From Bufo bufo (taxonomy: Eukaryota; Chordata; Amphibia; Anura; Bufonidae): a stretch of 64,000 nucleotides of DNA. The position numbers and the translations under genes are program-made. Below, in pieces: positions 1-11,617 of the stretch. Under the pieces are notes generated by a model that saw only the letters and a list, made by a program, of their open reading frames with translations, made no database searches and was not told where the DNA came from. The number at the start of each line of letters is the position of its first letter. The stretch's first letter is position 1. The DNA is taken from contig NC_053391.1 in the NCBI RefSeq assembly GCF_905171765.1, forward strand, positions 263,145,918 through 263,209,917. Reading direction: 5' to 3'.

Positions 1-1573
1 GGGAAACTAAATAGGGAGCCAACATCTGGTCATTGAAGTCCACCCCTCCCATGAGCGCATTATAGTCGTGGACTGAGAGGGGCTTTTCAATGACACGGGT
101 TGCCCTTTCAATTTGTCTTGTCGTGTCTGCGTGAATGGAGGAGAGCATGTAAACGTCACGCTTGTCTCTCCATTTCACCGCGAGCAGTTCTTGGTTACAC
201 AAGGCAGCCCTCTCCCCCCTTGCAAGATGGGTGGTAACGAGCCGTTGGGGGAAGCCCCGGCGACTAGGTCGCACAGTGCCACAGCAGCCAATCTGTTCTA
301 GAAACAAATGCCTGAAGAGGGGCACACTTGTGTAAAAATTGTCCACATAAAGATGGTACCCCTTGCCAAATAAGGGTGACACCAAGTCCCAGACTGTCTT
401 CCGACTGCTCCCCAGGTAGTCAGGGCAACCGACCGGCTCCAGGGTCTGATCTTTTCCCTCATAGATCCGAAATTTGTGGGTATAGCCTGTGGCCCTTTCA
501 CAGAGCTTATACTTTTTGACCCCATACCGGGCGCGCTTGCTTGGGATGTATTGTTTGAAGCCAAGGCGCCCGGTAAAATGTATAAGGGACTCGTCTACGC
601 AGATGTTTTGCTCAGGGGTATACAAATCTGCAAATTTCTGGTTGAAGTGGTCTATGAGGGGCCGAATTTTGTGGAGCCGGTCAAAAGCTGGGTGGCATCT
701 GGGACGGGAGGTGCTGTTGTCGCTAAAGTGCAGGAAACGCAGGGTGGTCTCAAAATGTGCCCTGGACATAGCAGCAGAGAACATGGGCATGTGATGAATC
801 GGGTTCGTGGACCAATATGACCGCAATTCATGCTTTTTAGTTAGACCCATGTTGAGGAGAAGGCCCAGAAATTTTTTTAATTCGGAAACTTGGACTGGTT
901 TCCACCGGAAAGGCTGGGCATATTAGCTTCCCGGGTTGGCGGCTATAAATTGAGTGGCATACCGATTTGTTTCTGCCACGACTAAGTCCAAGAGCTCCGC
1001 AGTCAAGAACAGCTCAAAAAATCCCAGGGCCGAACCGATCTGAGCTGTCTCAACCCGAACTCCAGACTGGGCGGTGAAAGGGGGAACTACAGGTGCGGCT
1101 GAAGTTGGGGACTGCCAATCAGGGTTTGCCAGCCCCTCAGGGACTCTAGGGGCTCTACGGGGCTGTCTGTGCGGTGGCTGCGACGGGGTGACTAGTGCAC
1201 GTGCCACCGTACCAGCTTCAACCGCCCTTCTGGTGCTCGCCACTTCACCATGTTGTACGGCAGTGCTGGTACTAGGTCCAGGGAGGGCTGTGCTGCTGGT
1301 GTATGCCTCACCACGTGATCCGACAGCGCCAGCCCCACTCTGCTGCCCTTGAAACGGATCCTGCACAACCTGTGGTCTAGCGACACGGGGCAGGGTACGC
1401 CTGGTGCTATCAGGGACCTCAACCTCCTCGTCCGAACTTTGGGTCAGACTGCCACTGCTTTCTACAGGTTCATATTCTGACCCGCTAGATTCGTCAGATG
1501 AGGGTTCCCATTCCTCATCCGACTGGGTCAGAAGCCTGTAGGCCTCTTCAGAAGAATACCCCCTGTTTGACAT
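1..1573 (-). pseudogene. piggyBac transposase, open except for one stop codon; 3' end beyond the window
   Basis: The start ATG is at 1573-1571, and the first 216 codons form an acidic Ser/Glu-rich N-terminus (MSNRGYSSEEAYRLLTQSDE). The frame meets a TAA at 925-923. It then stays open in the same frame for about 307 codons to base 1. That second part is the DDE_Tnp_1_7 (piggyBac RNase H-like) catalytic region. The three family aspartates are seen in VDESLIHFTGR (about 595), YVDNFYTSVP (about 340) and GGVDFNDQM (about 35). The C-terminal cysteine-rich domain must lie left of the window. The enzyme cuts and pastes DNA at TTAA sites. A single stop makes this either a very young inactive copy or a base-call error. 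It is far better preserved than copy 2. Confidence 0.85.
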
Positions 1574-2473
1574 TTGGACTACTAAATTTAGGGGTATTCC
1601 CTGAGACTACCCAAGAAAAAAAGCAAGCCTGTCTTACAAATGGGAGGCTAGCGAAGTACCGGAGGCCGCTGCGATTGATAAAAAATATCAAAACTGATTT
1701 TTTTATCGCCACAGCGCTTGTAAAGTGATTGTGCAGTGATCAAAAAATAATAATTTTTTGTCACTGCGGCGGGGCGGGCGTGGGTGAACGCACGTGTGGG
1801 CGACCGATCAGGCCTGATCGGACAAACACTGCGTTTTGGGTGGAGGGCGAACTAAGGTGACACTAATACAATTAGATCTGACTGATCAGTTTTGATCACT
1901 TACAGATACTATAAAAGTACAAATGCTGATTAGCGATACGCTAATCAGCGAATCAGTGACTGCGGTGCGGTGGGCGCTAAACGATCCCTAACTACCTAAC
2001 AGTCAATACTAGTGAAAAAAAAAGTGACCGTTTACACTGATCACTTTTTTCCTTTCACTAGGTGATTAACAGGGGCGATCAAGGGGTGATCAAGGGGTTA
2101 ATTGGGGTGATGGGGGGTGATCTGGGGCTAAGTGTGGTGTTTGGTGCTACTCACTGTGATGTCTGCTCCTCTGCTGGAACCAACCGACGAAAAGGACCAT
2201 CAGAGGAGCAGAGAAGCCATTTAACACATAATATTTACAAATATAATGTGTTAACTGGCTTCTGATTCGATTTTTTAAAAATCATCAGCTTGCCAGCCAC
2301 GATCATTGGCTGCCAAGCTGATGACGTGACCCCCCTCTAACTTTTGCCGGCCCGCGATGCGCATGCGCGGGCCGGCTTTGAGCGAAATCTCGCGTCTCGC
2401 GAGATGACGCGTATATGCGTGACTCTGCGCAGAGCTGCCGCCTCCGGAACGCGATCCTGCGTTAGGCGGTTAA
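1..2473 (-). mobile_element. piggyBac DNA transposon, copy 1 (runs off the left edge)
   Basis: This is a minus-strand piggyBac-type element. Its 5' end is the TTAA at 2470-2473, followed inward on the minus strand by CCGCCTAACGCAGGATCGCG. That matches the start of copy 2 at 6857. Subterminal palindromes are visible: a hairpin at 2286-2325 built on GCTTGCCAGCC, a GC-rich palindrome near 2347-2376, and TCTCGCG repeats near 2388-2405. Between 1575 and 2280 lies an untranslated leader shared with copy 2 (7090-7580). The 3' end is outside the window, so its target duplication cannot be checked. TTAA insertion is the family's known rule. Confidence 0.85.
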
Positions 2474-2760
2474 AGGGTACCTGTCACCGGGATTTAAGGG
2501 AAGAAAATTTAAGGAGCTGCGGGCGCCCCAACTGTTTTTCATTACACCTCAACTCAGACCCCCAATGTTAATTAGACCTCCATGTGAATGCCCACCATGC
2601 TCATATAAGTAAAAAAAAAAATATATGTATCTTGCATGTCCTGCTCCGGGCGCTGCTACTCACATCCACACTCTTCTTCTTTCTGCCACATGCTGTGCTA
2701 TGACCTGACGCCACAGTGTGAGTTCACAGCACAGGAAGCGTTAAGTACAGCGCCCGGGTA
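2474..2760. repeat. Single-ended fragment of a palindromic MITE
   Basis: Directly after the piggyBac TTAA comes AAAGGGTACCTGTCACCGGG. This is the type of terminus (AAAGGG-A-CCTGTCA) seen on paired-end MITEs elsewhere in the window (10675, 55526). No opposite end is visible, so this is a truncated copy or one arm interrupted by the piggyBac insertion. The right border is a guess. Confidence 0.4.
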
Positions 2761-3512
2761 GTGCTGCATTCACCACTTCCCGGTCCTCCTGTACTAATGA
2801 GCACTTCCATAATGGAAGCGCTCATTAGTAATCGCCCCGTAAGATGCTCTGACATTTTTTACCCCCCACTTTGGGGGAAAAAAGTGCATCTTGTAGGGCG
2901 AAAAATATGATACTTATCTGTTTGCCTCTGCTATGCCAATGCTGGTCTTTACTTTCCAGAAGCAATTTTTTTTATTTTTTTTATAATCTTTTTCTCGGCT
3001 AATTTTATTTATTTTTTAACTTTGACAAAGACTTTAGTGGAAAATCACAGCTCACAAGATTAAATTGTTGCTTGGACCCAGTAATTGAGATTCACCATGA
3101 ACATGCAGGAGCAGTCCAGGACACTGAATGCTTTGCCCAGTGTTTTATTGGCTCTTAGTGTTGTGGCCTCCATTTCTCCACGTTAAACCACATACCTTCA
3201 GAATGTGCAGAATGTAGTTTGAAATTTTGGTTCATTCACACGTGGCACGTTTGTTGCAGAAATTTCTGTCACTGTGTCATCATAATGTGCCTTGCAGAAA
3301 TCCTTGCACCTGCAACAAAACAACCCTGTTAGGAGGTATGGAAGTGATTTCAGTTGCAGCATGTGAATATATGTCTGTAGTCAGGTGCAGTATGTGCGCT
3401 TGCTAAAAAAAAATTCTTCATTTTTTCAGTTGATTGTACAGGAATTCCTTATACTTGTGTATATCTGTGAAGACCCATAACCAGCAGAATTACCAAACGT
3501 GTGTGAACTCAG
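2761..3512. other. Non-coding sequence upstream of the start-codon exon
   Basis: This is AT-rich sequence with no convincing reading frame. A small hairpin around 2796-2830 pairs GAGCACTTCC with GGAAGCGCTC. The same kind of hairpin is found at 57019-57062 inside a hAT element. The bases just before the start codon (GTGTGAACTCAG) could be a splice acceptor, as ZC3H11A has 5' untranslated exons in mammals. I see no core promoter. Confidence 0.35.
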
Positions 3513-3566
3513 ATGTCTAACCAAGGAGATGACTGCTATTTTTTTTTCTACTCCACCTGCACGAAG
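3513..3566 (+). CDS. ZC3H11A: ZC3H11A coding exon 1 (start codon exon)
   Basis: ATG at 3513 opens 18 codons reading MSNQGDDCYFFFYSTCTK. This is the conserved N-terminus of zinc finger CCCH domain-containing protein 11A. It supplies the first two cysteines (C-x7-C) of zinc finger 1. A strong donor AAG|GTAAC follows at 3567, leaving phase 0. ZC3H11A is a nuclear RNA-binding protein linked in mammals to the TREX mRNA-export machinery. The next exon is 8.5 kb away. The exon-exon join is one base short: exon 2 needs a base to start in frame (see findings). The true 5' end of this exon cannot be set from sequence alone. Confidence 0.9.
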
Positions 3567-5090
3567 GTAACAGAGCTTCTAATAGGCAGCTATTCAAACA
3601 TTATTATAAGTAAAGCAATGTTTATGGAAAATTGCATTACAGTCTTTTTTTTATTACCCATAAGGCATGCTGCAGCCTGTCCTGAAAGAGGACATGTAGC
3701 CCTTCCTGATATGTTTTAGCAACTACTTGTATTTCCCATGTCATAACGATTCTGGAGCATCTATTCTTATAGCTCTATGTTGTGCCATTCCTTTATTATT
3801 CCTTCTAGTAGTTCTGAACGATTGCTAGAGGTTTGCAGTAACGGTCCAGCTGGGTGTTTACATTTGGAGGTGTGTCCCTTCAGTCTGACACTGGCAACAC
3901 TGATTGGATAGTGCCAGACACTGCAAGGAGACATCCCCAACTGGTGTAACCCGGCTGGGCCTTCATTGCAGACTACTGGTAACTCATAACTTCTGGAAAG
4001 AATAAGTAATCACATAGAGTACTGCACACAGTCATAAGAATAAATGCTCCTGAATGTAAATGTAAAATCATATTTAAACTTACAAAGAATGGCAGTACCA
4101 CAGAGTACAATAAATATTGCAAATTCATATTATACAACACAATTTAAATAACATAATGTGGACAAAAGACACATAAAAATGCACAGAATTACACTTCTGC
4201 AGAACATCATAAAATGGTGAGGGTTATGACTTTTTTTTTCTTTCAAGGAAATGTCATCAGAAAATGACCTATTGTTTACATAATATTTTATTTTAACATA
4301 TCTTTAAAGAATTATTGATGTTTTAATTTTCCATGTCAATATCTATATTTAGGCCTTGTTGACATCTCGATCGGGCAGGTTGTTCTGGCAGAGAACAGTC
4401 TGCCGATTTTGCTAGATATGGCATTTCCAGATTCTATAGTTAATTGCTGAATCCCCATTGACTGAGTTGAGGTCCAGCGGTGATCCGGCCACTTACCGGT
4501 ATAATGTGGGCGTTTCAGCCTGACAAAAACTGTTGCATGCAATGTTTTTTTTGTTTTTTTTTGTCCAACCAACTGCCAGCATTTGTGCTGGGTCAGGAAA
4601 CCGAATCTCTTACTGGAGATTTGAATGAGGCCTTAAACAAAAACCATAAAATCCTGTTCACACTGTCCACTAAGCCTAATAATAGGTGCCACTTCGTGGT
4701 CTGTACAGATAACTTTACTGCACTTATCATCTGCTTATCTGTGATTTTGATCCTGCCTGTAATGATATCACCTCTGTGTACAGATAAAAAAAAAGGATCC
4801 ACCGTTGACAATAGATGATTCTTGGAGCTTATCTATTCTTCCCTTGTACAAGGACCTCTGCACAGGTCACAGAGTATGCCTAGAAGACTTTCCTATAGCA
4901 GTCAATAAGATCCCCCTTCCTAATCATTGTGTCTATGGCCCATGGGGCTGCTGTAAAGTAATTTTCTAAATGCTGTTAAGAATATCTCAGGCAATGTGGC
5001 CGCCCTCATAAATAAGTTCAGCAAATTTAATAAATCTGTAATCAGAAAATAAAAACTGATTAGAAAAAATAGTATGCTTGTCACTCTGTT
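3567..5090 (+). other. ZC3H11A intron 1, first part: no recognisable element
   Basis: This is plain AT-rich intronic sequence after the GTAAC donor. Short reading frames here (for example 4480-4818) show no domain, no codon-bias signal and no homologue I recognise. I see nothing else in this stretch. Confidence 0.5.
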
Positions 5091-5492
5091 TTTAAAGGGT
5101 TTCTGCAGTTGATCTGATCGGCAGGGGTATGACACCCGGGACCCCCACGATCAGCTGTTTGAGAAGGCAGCGGCGCGCCACGGCCTTCTCACTGTTTACC
5201 GCAGGCCCAGTGATGTTACGACTTGTATCAACTGGCCTGGGTGGAGCTAAGCTCCATTCAAGCGAACAGAGCTTTACCGCGCCCAGGCCAGTTGATACTA
5301 GTCGTGACGTCACTGGTCCTGCGGTAAACAGTGAGAAGGCCCTGGAGCACTGCTGCCTTCTTAAACAGCTGATCGGCTGGGGTCCTCCTGGGTGTCGGAC
5401 CCCCGCCTATCAGATGCTGATTATCTATCCAGAGGATAGATCATCAGTTTAAACAAACTGCAGAATGTCTTTTAATAGGCACATTTCCTTTA
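5091..5492. repeat. Palindromic MITE, family A
   Basis: The element runs between TTTAAAGGGTTTCTGCAG and a CTTTAA end. Its core (about 5145-5400) is an imperfect inverted repeat. GATCAGCTGTTTGAGAAGGC on the left pairs with GCCTTCTTAAACAGCTGATC on the right. The inner arms GGCCTTCTCACTGTTTACCG and CGGTAAACAGTGAGAAGGCC also pair. Both strands therefore translate to nearly the same peptide, which is an artefact of the palindrome. Related copies lie at 11618-11997, 17868-18106, 24663-24985 and 31490-31852. Confidence 0.65.
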
Positions 5493-6856
5493 ACCCCTTC
5501 GTGACCAGCGGCGTAATAGTACGGAGCTGCGGGAAGTGACTTCCCGACCAGCGCCGTCCGATCTGCTGCAGGGGACCAGCTGTTCCCGTTAGCCGGACGC
5601 CTGCTGTATGTGCCGGCATCAGTGGAAACACAGATGCCGGCGCATTAACCCTCACTATGCCGCGGTCAGCGATGACCACGGAGTGTGTGGAGGGAGTGAG
5701 CTCCCTCCCCTTCCCCATCTGGTCCCCGCGCTGCTTTGACGGGGACCTCATGGCAGGGAAGGCAGCCCCATGCCTTTCGCAGGCATCAGGGCTGCTTTCC
5801 ATGTAAGCCTGTGAGATCCAGCCCCCTGGATCTCACAGGCTGAAAGTGTGTAATACACTTATAGCCAATGCATTACAATACAGAAGTATTGTAATGCATT
5901 GTACAGGGGATCAGACCCCCAAAAGTTGTAAAAAAAAAAAAAAAAAAAAAGGAAAAATAAAGTTTTGCATAAAAAAAAGATTCAAGTAATAAAAAAATTA
6001 GCAAAAATAGGAAAGTGTACATATTGGGTATTGACGCGTCCGTATCGACCGGCTCTATAAAATTATCACATGATCCACCCCGTCAGGTGAATGCAGTAAA
6101 AAAAAATTAAATACAAAGTGTAATACCAAGCGATCAAAAAGGCGTATTGAGCCCAAAATGGTACCAATCAAACTATCATCTCATCTCGCAAAAAATAAGA
6201 CCCTACGTAAGACAATCGCCCCAAAAAATAAAAAAAATATGGTTCTCAGAAAATTACAACATAAAAACGAGATTTAATTCTGTTCAAAAATGCATTTACC
6301 TATTTGGTATCACCGCATCCGTAACAACCTGCTCTATAAAAATATCACATGAAATGCCCTCTCAGGTGAATGCTGTAAGAAATAAAAAATAAAAAAAGCC
6401 AAAACAGACATTTTTTTTGTCACCTTGCCTCACAAAAAGTGTATTACCAGGCGACCAAAAAAGTCTTATTTACCTTAAAATGGTACCAATGAAAAGGTCA
6501 CCTCATCCCGCAAAAAAAGAGCCCCCACATAAGACAATCACCTAAATGTAAAACCAATGGCACCCATAAACCAATCCATCAAAATTCAGCGCTGCAAAAG
6601 CCATATGGCGCTCTTTCCGTTCTGAGCTCTGCCATGTGCCCCCACAGCAGTTTATCACCACTTATGGGGTGTTGCTGTATTCCGGAGAAAATGGTAACAA
6701 ATTTTGGGTGCTTTTTCTCCTGTTACCCCTTGTGAAAATGAAAAATTTGGCGCAAAAGCAACATTTTATAGGAGGAAATAAAAAACATTATTTTCACAGC
6801 CAAGTGTTTTCAAACTCTGTAAAACGCTTAGGGGGTCAAAGTGCTCAGTACCCCCC
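5493..6856. mobile_element. Non-autonomous piggyBac-like repeat, truncated
   Basis: It begins at a TTAACCCCTTCGTGACCAGC terminus near 5490 and ends at CCCCCC just before the TTAA of the next element. The interior shares blocks with the larger element at 59472-61778 in opposite orientation. Shared blocks include the GATCCAGCCCCCTGGATC palindrome (about 5817-5836), the CATTACAATACAGAAGTATTG stretch, and the repeated phrases about 290 bp apart near 6040 and 6330. There is no transposase. A poly-A run sits at 5931-5950. Borders are approximate. Confidence 0.5.
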
Positions 6857-7589
6857 TTAACCGCCTCCGGACCTCCTAACGCAGGATTGCGTTGCGGAGG
6901 CGGTCAATTCATTCCTCCTTGACGCGCCAATGCGTCATCTCGCGAGACGCGAGATTACGCTCACAGCCGGCCCGCACTAAAGTTAAAGGACAAGTTCGTC
7001 ATCAGCCTGCCAGCCAATGATCGTCGCTGGCAGGCTGATGATTTTTAAAAAAACAAATCACAACCAGTTAACACATTATATTTATAAATATAATGTGTTA
7101 ATGGCTTCTGTGCTCCTCTGCTGGTCCTTTTCGTCGGTTGGTCCCAGCAGAGGAGCACACATCACTGTGAGTACACACCAAAACACTTCACTTAGCCCCA
7201 GATCACCCCCCATCACCCCAATTAACCCCTTGATCACCCCTTGATCGCCCCTGTCAATCACCTAGTTAAAGGGAAAAAAATGATCAGGGTAAACTGTCAC
7301 TTTTTTTCCCACTGGTATTGACTGTTAGGTTTTAGGATAGTTTAGGCCCCTTTGTTAGGTAGTTATCGTCGGTTAGCGCCCACCGCACCGCAGTCACTGA
7401 TTTGCTGATTAGCGTATCGCTAATCAGCATTTGTACTTTTATACTATCTGTAAGTGATCAGAACTGATCACAGTCAGATCTATAATAGTGTTAGTGTTAG
7501 TGTCACCTTAGCTCGCCCTCCACCCAAAACGCAGTGTTTGCCGATCAGGCCTGATCGGTCGCCCACACGTGCGTTCACCACGCCGCAGT

Positions 7590-9400
7590 GGCAGTCTGAC
7601 CCAAAGTTCGGACGAGGAGGTTGAGGTCCTGATAGCACCAGGCGTACCCGGCCCCGTGTTGCTAGACCCACAGGTTGCGCAGGATCCGCTTCAAGGGCAG
7701 CAGAGTGGGGCTGGCACTGTCTGATTACGTGGTGAGGCATACACCAGCAGCGCAGCCCATCCTGGACCTAGTACCAGCACTGCCGTACAAACATGGTGAA
7801 GTGGCGAGCACCAGAAGGGCAGTTGAAGCTGGTTACGGTGGCACGTGCATTAGTTCCCAAGTCGCAGCCACCGCACAGACAGGCCCGTAGAGTCCCTGAG
7901 GTGCTGGCAAACCCTGATTGGTAGCCCCCAACTTCAGCCGCACCTGTAGTTCACCCCTTTCACCGCCCAGTCTGGAGTTCGGGTTGAGACAGCTCAGATC
8001 GGTTCGGCACTGGGATTTTTTGAGCTGTTCTTGACTGCGGAGCTCTTGGACTTAGTCGTGGCAGAAACAAATCGGTATGCCACTCAATTTATAGCCGCCA
8101 TCCCAGAAGCTTTTATGCCCAGTCTTTCCGGTGGAAACCCGTCCAAGTTTCCGAAATTAAAATTTTCTTGGGCCTTCTCCTCAACATGGGCCTGACAAAA
8201 AAGCATGAATTGCGGTCATATTGGTCCACGAACCCAATTCAATCACATGCCCATGTTTTCTGCTGCATGTCCAGGACACGATTTGAGACCATCCTGCGTT
8301 TCCTGCACTTTAGCGACAACAGCACCCAGAGGCCACCACAGCTTTTGACCGGCTCCACAAAATTCGGCCCCTCATAGACCACTTTCAACACCAAATTTGC
8401 AGATTTGTATACCCCTGAGCAAAACATCTGCGTAGACGAGTCCCTTTAATACATTTTACCGGGCGCCTTGGCTGCAAACAATACATCCCAAGCAAGCGCG
8501 CCCGGTATGGGGTCAAATTGTATAAGCTCTGTGAAAGGGCACAGGCTATACCCACAAGTTTCGGATCTATGAGGGTAAAGATCAGACCCTGGAGCCGTCG
8601 TTTGCCCTGTACTACCCGGGGAGCAGTGGAAGACAGTCTGGGACTTGTGTCACCCTTATTTTGGCGAGGGGTACCATCTTTATGTGGACAATTTCTACAC
8701 AGTGTGCCCCTCTTCAGGCATTTGTTTCCTAGAATCAGATTGGCTGCTGTAGCACCGCGCGACCTAGTCACCGGGGGGCTTCCCCCAACGGCTCGTTACC
8801 ACCCGTCTTGCAAGGGGGAGAGGTTGCCTTGTGTAACGAAGTACTGCTCGCGGTGAAATGGAGAGACAAGCGTGACGTTTACATGCTCTCCTCCATTCAC
8901 GCAGACACGACAATACAAATTGAACGGGCAACCAGTGTCATTGTAAAGCCCTCTCAGTCCACGACTATAATTTGCTCATGCGAGGGGTGCACTTCAATTT
9001 ACCAGATGTTGGCTCCTTATTTAGTGTCCCGCCGCACCAGACGCTGGTATAAGAAGGTGTCTGTATATTTGATTCAATTGGCTGCCTATAATAGTTTTGT
9101 TCTCTACAGTAAGGCTGGGAGAACAGGATCCTTCCTCAAATTTCAGGGAAGAGATCATCGAGAACCTCATGTATCCAGAGGTTCTGTGGCCCCAACCTCC
9201 AGTGTAGTGAGCCGTCTACACGAGCGACATTTCCCCAGTGTCGTTTGCTGGTACCTCAACCCAAGCGTCACCCCGAAAAAGGTGTCGTGTCTGTAGCAGG
9301 AGTGGAATAAGGCTGACACCCGCTATTTCTGTTCTCACTGCCCTGACCACCCTGCCCTATGCTTAGGGGGTGTGTTCCGGAAGTACCACACACAGGTACA
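7590..9400 (+). pseudogene. piggyBac transposase, broken copy
   Basis: This is homologous to the copy 1 transposase but shifted among all three frames. The first roughly 40 codons are missing. The leader block ending at CGTTCACCACGCCGCAG joins directly to coding sequence that lies about 300 bp further in along copy 1. The best preserved stretch, 8168-8377, reads NMGLTKKHELRSYWSTNPI, the start of the catalytic domain. Near 9270-9360 are remnants of the C-terminal cysteine-rich domain (CRVCSRSG, then RYFCSHCPDHPALC). No single frame exceeds about 160 residues, so it cannot make an active enzyme. Confidence 0.8.
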
Positions 9401-10309
9401 CTTAAGCATAGGGATTGCGTTCCACAGGACAGGCACACAGGGCTATTAGGGCCCTTCACTCACAGCTGCTGCAAACCTCTCCTTTCACCTGGGACAAAGT
9501 GCATAATGTACTTCGCCACATCTCTGGGCGATTTGCGCTTTGCACATTGTCCATGGGAAGGAGAGGTTTGTCCTATAAAGGTAAAAAAAAAAAAAATCAC
9601 CGGTAAGCAAAAAAGTTAATGTTCTGTTCAAATGTTATAAAAACTTGTTATAAATTTATTGCGTTTGCGGCCTGGTTTTTTCTTTTTTGTTTAGTTTTTT
9701 TTACCTTCTAGGTGGATCAAAACGATGAACGAGCTGCAGCACTGATGTGGCATTCTGACAGAAGCATTGCGCTGCTGTCAGATTAGCACAAAAGTCAGTG
9801 TATGCGGCGCTGCAAGACGAGATTTCTCCTCTGCAGTAAAATATATGTTTGCCGAGGCATATGAGCTGAGGGGCGCGGTGTTCATATGCTTTGGCAAACA
9901 CTTTGTGTATATAAAAAAAAAAAATTCCCGGCAATGATTTATTCATCCACATCGATTGATGTGAATGAGAAATCGGGTTTGCCAGGGCATACGAGCTGAG
10001 TGGGTTTGGATGTTGGGCGAGCTTTCTATGGTCCTGGCAGACGCCTTTCCCCTCCTTTTTTTTTGGCAGAGATTTTTTCATCCACATTTATCGATGCGAA
10101 AGAAGAAATCTGTGCCGTTCATTTTTTCTTTCAGCCCAGAGGCTGAACGGAAAAAAAAAATCTCATTACCCGTATGCTCAATATAAGGAGAATAGCAGAA
10201 AACTCCTAATGCTGGCCATACATGTAATAATTGCGGAGACCCTCAAATGCCAGGGCAGTACAAACTCCCCACACAAATGACCCCATTTTGGAAAGAAGAC
10301 ACCCTAAGG

Positions 10310-10620
10310 CAGGGGTGAACAACCAATTTCTGGTTCGGGGCCACATTGTCAGCCTGAAGCAATTCTAAGGGCCAAAAAATAAAACTTAAAGGGGTATTAC
10401 CAACTGAAATACTATATTTATAGCATATTGAACATACAGTATATATCATAAATGTCTAGTTGCACTTCTACTACTCCCATCTAATGGGGAATTACATGAA
10501 AGATCCATGGGGCCAGCCACAAAACATAGACATACATGTCTGTTACCAGATGGTTGGGGGCAACACAGAATAGTATCGAGGGCCGCATGTGGCCCCCGGG
10601 CCGCAGGTTGTGCACCCCTG
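10310..10620. mobile_element. hAT-type MITE, 311 bp, with perfect 8-bp target duplication
   Basis: The element starts CAGGGGTGAACAACC and ends GGTTGTGCACCCCTG, giving 15-bp terminal inverted repeats with one mismatch. It is flanked by identical 8-bp copies of CCCTAAGG (10302-10309 and 10621-10628). An 8-bp duplication with CAGGGGTG ends is characteristic of the hAT superfamily. It has no coding capacity. It shares its ends with the 1.9-kb element at 56749-58674, including internal phrases such as GGGCCGCATG. Confidence 0.92.
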
Positions 10621-10674
10621 CCCTAAGGTGAAAAATCTGCATAAAAAAATTAAATTTCACCTCCATTTTCCTTT

Positions 10675-11115
10675 AAAGGGAACCTGTCATCAACTTTATG
10701 GCTGACCTCACTGTGGGCAGCATAAAATAGTGACAGAAATGCTGATTTCAGCGGTGTCATTTGTGAGCTAAAAGTGGTTGCTGAGACCAGCATCATAATC
10801 ATTGCCACAGGCTTGAAAAGAGTCAAATCTACCTGAGTAGAGTCAGTTATTCATAATCTCCTGCTTTCCTGCTATCTGCTGATTGGCAGTTCTCTCCTAA
10901 TTTCCAAACTCTGTAAGAGACTGTCATCATCAGCAGGTGGGCATGGATGGCATGACTCTTGTCAGGTGGCCGTGACTCTTTTCCAGCCTAGTGTGCAATG
11001 ATTGTGATGTTGGTTCTCGGCAACCACTTACTTTTAACTGCTGAAATCAACTCTCCTGTCTCTACTTTATGATGCCGTTAGTGTGGGCAGCATAAAGTTG
11101 ATGACAGGTTCCCTT
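10675..11115. repeat. Palindromic MITE with AAAGGGAACCTGTCATC ends
   Basis: The left end AAAGGGAACCTGTCATCAAC is matched by the right end GTTGATGACAGGTTCCCTT. Subterminal sequence is also inverted (CACTGTGGGCAGCATAAA and AGTGTGGGCAGCATAAAG). There is no reading frame. It sits inside the right part of piggyBac copy 2 and so inserted later. Confidence 0.75.
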
Positions 11116-11617
11116 CTAATTCTTGTGGAACACCTAAAGGGTTAACCAAAGTTTTGTAACCTCAGAGTGTTGTTTCTGAAATGGGGGTCATTTATGGTGG
11201 TTTCCATTAGTGTAAGCCCCTCAAAATCACTTCAACTGAATGGTGCTTAAATTTGAAAATTTCAAAAATTGCTTTTTACTGTCTAATGTCCTTAAAAAAA
11301 AAATAAAAAAAAGACATTCACAAAATGATGCCAACGTAATGCAGACATATGGGGAATGATGACTGATAACTATTGTATGAGGCATTACTATCTGTCTTAA
11401 AAGTAGAGAAATTCAAATTTGGAAATTGTGAATTTTTCCACATTTTTGGTAAATTTGGGATTTTTATTTTTTTTTTATAAATGAAAAATATATTGACTCA
11501 AATTTACCACTGTCATGAAGTACAATCTCAGTATGGCTTGGATAAGTTCCAAAGTTATTACGACATAAAGTGGCCTGGGCAGGAAGGTGAAAACTGACCC
11601 GGGGTAGAAAGGGTTAA

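Larger units (their letters stand above)
6857..11617 (+). mobile_element. piggyBac DNA transposon, copy 2 (decayed; right border uncertain)
   Basis: The left end is TTAACCGCCTCCGGACCTCC at 6857. It is followed by TCTCGCGAGACGCGAGA (about 6937) and a hairpin at 7001-7042 (CAGCCTGCCAGCC paired with GGCTGGCAGGCTG type arms). A leader homologous to that of copy 1 follows, then transposase remnants up to about 9400. The sequence to 11617 carries terminal blocks typical of this repeat group (CCATTTTGGAAAGAAGACAC near 10283) and ends in GGGTTAA at 11611-11617. Whether 10200-11617 belongs to this copy or to a second non-autonomous relative is unclear. A hAT MITE and a palindromic MITE are inserted in the right half. 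Confidence 0.7.

Noticed and set aside
1074..1422. Frames opposite or overlapping the piggyBac N-terminus
   Set aside because: They overlap a well-supported transposase frame and show no domain of their own.
2474..3512. ZBED6, which in placental mammals lies in the first intron of ZC3H11A
   Set aside because: No BED finger or hAT-transposase-derived frame is visible. Only part of the upstream region is in the window, and ZBED6 is known only from placental mammals.
4480..4818. 112-codon frame in intron 1
   Set aside because: No recognisable domain, low-complexity FCFFLS section, overlapping antisense frame of similar length. It is likely chance in AT-rich intron.
5092..5452. Possible small genes on both strands
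   Set aside because: Both are translations of the two arms of a family A palindrome.
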